Shown: positions 4,677 through 6,589 of the stretch, piece after piece
How positions within the stretch are numbered: position 1 is the stretch's first letter
How the letters are laid out: each line of letters starts with the position of its first letter
From: an uncultured Clostridia bacterium
Lineage (GTDB): Bacteria; Bacillota; Clostridia; Lachnospirales; Lachnospiraceae
NCBI GenBank assembly: GCA_947088195.1
Contig: CAMUFS010000175.1
Location: 1 to 6,589, forward strand
Length of the DNA: 6,589 bases
Direction: 5' to 3'
The notes under the pieces: model-generated
The model's input: the letters and a program-made list of their open reading frames with translations, nothing else
The model's database searches: none
Told to the model about the DNA's origin: nothing
Made by a program: the position numbers and the translations under genes

Positions 4677-5846
4677 TTATCTTGAGCTCACCCAGACACC
4701 TGAGCCATCTACATAGTTATTTCCAACCCATGTATTGGTGAGCATTGCTCCGCCATGGTCCATAAAATACCATTTACCACCGGTATATACCCAACCAGTC
4801 TGCATCGCGCCAGAATCATTTAAGAAAAACCATGTGTAATTTCGATTTATCCAGCCAGTCTGCATCACACCATCAGGATTCATAAAATACCAGTTGTTGT
4901 CTACAAACACCCAATCCGTCAGCATAATTCCTTCATTGTCAGCATAATACCAGTTGCCACCAGTGCGAATCCAGCCCTTCTGCATCTTGCCATCATTCCC
5001 AAAGAAATACCAATTTCTGCCCAGATATACCCAGCCAGTCTGCATTACGCCGGCATCATCAAAATAATAGGTATCTCCGTCAAGATTTGTCTTCACACGG
5101 TTTAACATATAACCATACTCATCAAAATAATACCACTTGCCGCCGCTCTTTAGCCAATCTCCTATTAAATAAGTGGAATCATCATAACGAAAACGCCATG
5201 TATCTCCATCTTTTATCCAATTTCCTTTTGTTCCAGTGCTTGGGACAATTACTGTACAGCTTCTTCTAATTCCATCCTCTGAATATGTAATTGTCAGATC
5301 ATTATCCCCTGAGGTTATTGTATGAGGCTCCAGAATCCAGCCATCCTCAATCACCTTTGTGACACGACCTACCGAGCCGCTCTGATCGCCACCATAATAT
5401 ACGCGGTAAGTTGCCTTTACGGTAAAATCCCTGCGGATCGCCATACCACCAACGGCTATTGGCTCACCGTCATACGTTGCGCTGATAGAAAGCAGTGTTC
5501 TGGGGGTATCATCATCAACAAAATCATCCCCTGCCTCTAGTTCTACATTATACCAGAGATTTCCATAGGTAATTCTAGCTACATAATGTCCTCCAACACT
5601 TCTCACTTCCATATCAAACTCTCTGGTTCCCAGATAATCATAATCGCCATCATCATATGTAACTCTAACACGAAAATCCTCCGGCTTTACATCGTCAGGA
5701 GCATACACCCCATCTCCCTCATATGTTGCATACAGTTCTACGGCTCTCTTCGACGCTGCGTACAAAGTGTCATGAAAACATGTTGTAATCAACATCCCAA
5801 AAACCAGCAGACATGTCAACAATCCTTTTTTCAGGTACTTCTCCAT
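4677..5846 (-). CDS. Secreted Ig-like, choline-binding repeat surface protein (389 aa)
   Basis: A signal peptide (MEKYLKKG, hydrophobic core 9-24, cleavage likely near LYA-AS at 28-32) sends the protein outside. Two Ig-like modules follow at about 34-106 and 117-202, with the same strand pattern as the 423-aa paralogue (RVRVTYDDG, SISATYDGEPIAVGG, DNDLTITYSEDG). From about 207 to the end the protein is a choline-binding array. A lead unit (NWIKDGDTWRFRYDD) is followed by seven exact 20-residue units (about 231-370) with GWxxxxxxWYF...GxMQT motifs, and the YVDxxGVWxxxR tail closes it. It has one Ig module less but a longer and more regular CW array than its paralogue. No enzyme domain or sortase signal is present. 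AGGAGG is 8 bases before the ATG. It is divergent from a LicC-like gene, which supports phosphocholine as the ligand. Function as adhesin or scaffold is inferred. Confidence 0.9.
   Translation of the reverse strand: MEKYLKKGLLTCLLVFGMLITTCFHDTLYAASKRAVELYATYEGDGVYAPDDVKPEDFRVRVTYDDGDYDYLGTREFDMEVRSVGGHYVARITYGNLWYNVELEAGDDFVDDDTPRTLLSISATYDGEPIAVGGMAIRRDFTVKATYRVYYGGDQSGSVGRVTKVIEDGWILEPHTITSGDNDLTITYSEDGIRRSCTVIVPSTGTKGNWIKDGDTWRFRYDDSTYLIGDWLKSGGKWYYFDEYGYMLNRVKTNLDGDTYYFDDAGVMQTGWVYLGRNWYFFGNDGKMQKGWIRTGGNWYYADNEGIMLTDWVFVDNNWYFMNPDGVMQTGWINRNYTWFFLNDSGAMQTGWVYTGGKWYFMDHGGAMLTNTWVGNNYVDGSGVWVSSR
4741..5160 (-). repeat. Seven 60-bp tandem units encoding CW repeats
   Basis: Seven consecutive units keep an exact 60-bp period. 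Boundary motifs such as CCAGCCAGTC-TGCAT recur at 4801, 4861, 4981 and 5041, with variants at 4741 and 4921 and a diverged unit at 5101. Each encodes one 20-residue choline-binding repeat of the 389-aa protein. The strict period makes in-frame unit loss or gain by recombination possible. Confidence 0.85.
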
Positions 5847-5886
5847 ATCATTCTCCTCCTACTTCTTACCTTACTTAATTTAAAAC

Positions 5887-5898
5887 AATAGATCTATT
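5887..5898. promoter_or_regulatory. 12-bp palindrome in the leader of the 389-aa protein gene
   Basis: AATAGATCTATT is a perfect palindrome just downstream of the predicted start of transcription (about 5903) of the minus-strand gene. It could be an operator for a dimeric regulator. Its small size in AT-rich DNA means chance cannot be excluded. Confidence 0.3.
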
Positions 5899-5909
5899 TC
5901 TTGTCTTTC

Positions 5910-5939
5910 AGTGTATCACAGATTGTATCAAAACTTCAA
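5910..5939 (-). promoter_or_regulatory. Candidate promoter of the 389-aa surface protein gene
   Basis: The minus strand carries TTGAAG (5939-5934, four of six) and TACACT (5915-5910, four of six) spaced by 18 bases, with a TG one base before the -10 (TGATACACT). The start would be near 5903, with a leader of about 57 bases. Its -35 is 31 bases from the -35 of the divergent LicC-like gene. Confidence 0.4.
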
Positions 5940-5970
5940 TAGCTTTCCTCTTTCTTTTTCCTTAAATTTA

Positions 5971-5999
5971 TTGACTTTCTGCAAAATCATCGCTATAAT
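5971..5999 (+). promoter_or_regulatory. Strong sigma70-type promoter of the LicC-like gene
   Basis: TTGACT (5971-5976, five of six) and a perfect TATAAT (5994-5999) are separated by the ideal 17 bases. Transcription would start near 6006, giving a leader of about 59 AT-rich bases in which I see no riboswitch-like structure. Confidence 0.8.
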
Positions 6000-6064
6000 G
6001 TTCAATATATCATTTTTATAAAATAATTTGAACATAACAAACAATAAAATGTAGGAGGCAAACT

Positions 6065-6589
6065 ATGAATATTATTCCACAGCTTCTTCGGGAAATTCTT
6101 AAAAAACCTGAACTGACACAGCGCGAGCTTGCCATTAAGCTGAATATTTCCCTTGGAAGCACAAATAAATATATTCACGAGCTAGAAGAAAAACATTACC
6201 TCACCGTACAAGAAAATGGATACCAGCTCACCGAAGAAGGACAGTCCTATCTTTCTGACTATCGGGTGGACAATGCAGTTATTATCGCCGCGGGCTTTGG
6301 CTCTCGTTTTGTGCCGCTGACCTATGAGACACCCAAAGGACTCTTGGAAGTATTTGGTGAGAGAATGATTGAACGGCAGATCAAACAGCTCCATGAAGTT
6401 GGTATTCAGGACATCACCATTGTGGTGGGGTATCTGAAAGAAAAATTTGACTACCTTATCGACAAATATAATGTAAAGCTGCTCTACAATCCAGAATATG
6501 CACGAAAAAATACCATTGCCACGCTCTGGCACGCAAGACATCTATTAAAAAATACCTATATCTTATCCTCTGATAATTGGATACGTGAA
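6065..6589 (+). CDS. licC: Winged-helix / LicC-like phosphocholine cytidylyltransferase (3' end outside window)
   Basis: The frame is open from the ATG at 6065 to the window edge (175 residues seen), with AGGAGG 6 bases upstream. Residues 1-66 form a winged-helix DNA-binding domain (LTQRELAIKLNISLGSTNKYIHEL, then the wing YLTVQENGYQLTEEG). From 68 a nucleotidyltransferase fold begins with the signature AVIIAAGFGSRF-VPLTYETPKG (71-92), continues with IERQIKQLHEVGI and ITIVVGYLKEKFDYL, then YNPEYARKNTIATLW, and reaches SSDN (168-171), likely part of the metal/nucleotide site. This pattern matches LicC-type enzymes, which make CDP-choline from CTP and phosphocholine for surface decoration. The fused N-terminal domain may regulate its own operon in response to substrate. 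LicA/LicB/LicD-type genes would be expected downstream but are not visible. Other sugar-1-phosphate nucleotidyltransferases are the alternative. The gene symbol is by similarity. Confidence 0.82.
   Translation, partial: MNIIPQLLREILKKPELTQRELAIKLNISLGSTNKYIHELEEKHYLTVQENGYQLTEEGQSYLSDYRVDNAVIIAAGFGSRFVPLTYETPKGLLEVFGERMIERQIKQLHEVGIQDITIVVGYLKEKFDYLIDKYNVKLLYNPEYARKNTIATLWHARHLLKNTYILSSDNWIRE

Noticed and set aside
4741..5160. CRISPR-like periodic repeat
   Set aside because: The 60-bp period is an in-frame protein repeat encoding CW units, without conserved short repeats separating unique spacers.
5586..5891. Plus-strand open frame across the start of the 389-aa protein gene
   Set aside because: It is antisense to a well-supported gene and its promoter; its composition reflects the reverse of signal peptide and Ig codons.
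6006..6064. Riboswitch in the leader of the LicC-like gene
   Set aside because: The leader is short and AT-rich, with no stable stems visible.
6182..6541. Minus-strand open frame inside the LicC-like gene
   Set aside because: It is antisense to a clear family member; the plus-strand frame has a promoter, a ribosome binding site and conserved motifs.

Overview
The window looks like accessory chromosome of a low-to-moderate GC, gut-type Firmicute, most likely a member of the Lachnospiraceae/Clostridia. This rests on strong AGGAGG-type ribosome binding sites, T-rich intrinsic terminators, a Rpn-type nuclease tail with GIQQG repeats, an IS91-like transposase of the kind I associate with Lachnospiraceae, and choline-binding surface proteins. 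The taxon is an inference; no rRNA or marker gene is present.

Left part (1-1866). The 3' end of a plus-strand gene for a PD-(D/E)XK (Rpn-like) nuclease/transposase is followed directly by an IS91-like rolling-circle insertion sequence. The IS carries a complete Y2 HUH transposase (297-1448) and a small acidic ORF (1501-1677) that appears to have its own promoter and a ribosome binding site inside an inverted repeat. Hairpins with T-tracts lie at the left side of the IS and shield the transposase from outside transcription.

Middle part (1867-5846), all on the minus strand. Two secreted paralogues (423 and 389 aa) each have a signal peptide, two or three Ig-like domains and a C-terminal array of choline-binding (CW) repeats. 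An intact tyrosine recombinase gene (3280-4323) sits between them. Each surface-protein gene has its own promoter-like sequence and a clear intrinsic terminator. The stretch between the recombinase and the upstream surface-protein gene holds a strongly structured, palindromic element (4507-4591).

Right part (5847-6589). A 218-bp divergent regulatory region separates the second surface-protein gene from a plus-strand gene cut by the window edge. That gene encodes a winged-helix domain fused to a LicC-like nucleotidyltransferase (CTP:phosphocholine cytidylyltransferase type), with a near-consensus promoter.

The genes fit together biologically. A LicC-type enzyme would activate phosphocholine for decoration of a surface polymer, and the two neighbouring choline-binding proteins would dock on that decoration. 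The tyrosine recombinase and the repetitive CW modules suggest the locus may be rearranged or exchanged, but no recombination site is proven here.
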